Source: Hyphomicrobiales bacterium (GTDB lineage Bacteria > Pseudomonadota > Alphaproteobacteria > Rhizobiales > Xanthobacteraceae). From it: a stretch of 15,098 nucleotides of DNA. The DNA lies in contig PKXB01000223.1 in the NCBI GenBank assembly GCA_003133345.1, positions 14,844 to 29,941 on the forward strand, written 5' to 3'. How positions within the stretch are numbered: position 1 is the stretch's first letter; every line of letters begins with the position of its first letter. Of the stretch, positions 14,890-15,098 are shown one piece after another. Below the pieces are notes generated by a model, which saw only the letters and a list, made by a program, of their open reading frames with translations, did not search any database and was not told the DNA's origin. Position numbers and translations under genes: made by a program.

Positions 14890-15098
14890 ATGACCAAATC
14901 AGTCCTCGGCATCATCGGCGGGTCCGGCATCTACGATCTGCCGGGGCTGCAAAACGTGCGCGAGCAGCGCATCCCCAGCCCGTGGGGCGAGTCGTCGGGC
15001 GCCCTGCGCATCGGCGACATCGATGGCTTGCCGGTGGTGTTTCTGTCGCGCCACGACAAGGGCCACCGGCTGTCGCCCTCCGACATCAACTACCGGGC
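14890..15098 (+). CDS. mtnP: S-methyl-5'-thioadenosine phosphorylase (N-terminal 69 residues; cut by window edge)
   Basis: Phosphorolyses methylthioadenosine, the by-product of polyamine and homoserine lactone synthesis, to adenine and methylthioribose-1-phosphate (methionine salvage). Seen: the N-terminal phosphate-binding segment VLGIIGGSGIYDLPGL (residues 5-20), then SPWGESSGALRIG and VVFLSRHDKGHRLSPSDINY, which match this family (PNP/MTAP type) in order and spacing. The ATG at 14890 sits right before the conserved first strand; only a weak purine tract (GTGATGG) precedes it. The frame is open to the end of the window. A purine nucleoside phosphorylase of the same superfamily is possible but less likely given SPSDINYR. 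Confidence 0.9.
   Translation, partial: MTKSVLGIIGGSGIYDLPGLQNVREQRIPSPWGESSGALRIGDIDGLPVVFLSRHDKGHRLSPSDINYR

Noticed and set aside
1..15098. CRISPR arrays, tRNA or rRNA genes, insertion sequences with transposase
   Set aside because: No regularly spaced direct repeats, no tRNA-like cloverleaf or rRNA sequence, and no transposase or integrase reading frame were recognised by eye.

Overview
The window looks like chromosomal DNA of a GC-rich alphaproteobacterium, most likely order Hyphomicrobiales. The gene content supports this: a MoxR/DUF58/DUF4159 cluster, DUF1285, a CoA pyrophosphatase, a DUF6111-type protein and CCA transferase run, and hemF and trmL divergent from the bc1 operon. There are also several families of short palindromic repeats. 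Cytochrome b and cytochrome c1 are two separate genes here. Bradyrhizobium and Rhodopseudomonas carry a fused fbcH, so a Xanthobacteraceae-type or similar relative is a better guess than those genera. That placement is inference from family knowledge, not a search.

Layout. 1-4795 (minus strand): a three-gene operon, moxR-like AAA ATPase > DUF58 > DUF4159 membrane protein, with the last gene running off the left edge. 4994-8034 (plus strand): DUF1285, Nudix CoA pyrophosphatase, DUF6111-like membrane protein and CCA tRNA nucleotidyltransferase. Two repeat elements sit between these genes. 8045-8585 (minus strand): a decayed Omp25/Omp31-type porin with its terminator still intact. 8586-8979: about 400 bp with no recognisable gene. 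8980-9738 (plus): a TauE/SafE-type permease. 9796-11923 (minus): a tightly packed operon trmL > 54-aa CopG-antitoxin-like peptide > 163-aa exported protein > hemF. 12144-14768 (plus): petABC, the complete cytochrome bc1 complex. 14890-end (plus): start of mtnP, the methylthioadenosine phosphorylase of methionine salvage.

How the genes work together. petABC encodes the ubiquinol-cytochrome c reductase of the respiratory chain. The divergent operon supplies an oxygen-dependent haem biosynthesis step (hemF) and a tRNA wobble methyltransferase (trmL). The MoxR-DUF58-DUF4159 set resembles Bat/aerotolerance-type envelope systems, in which a AAA ATPase acts with von Willebrand-like membrane proteins. 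CCA transferase and the CoA pyrophosphatase are housekeeping enzymes.

Most unusual points. (1) hemF carries a roughly 60-bp, two-hairpin palindromic element inside its reading frame, adding about 20 residues just before the conserved Gly run. (2) An identical 49-bp palindromic repeat occurs twice, each time flush against a stop codon and in the same orientation relative to that gene. (3) A very short ORF with a strong ribosome binding site resembles only the N-terminal half of CopG-family antitoxins and is translationally coupled to an exported protein and hemF. (4) A porin pseudogene shows three separable lesions. No convincing wholly new multi-gene system was found; most of the window is ordinary core genome.
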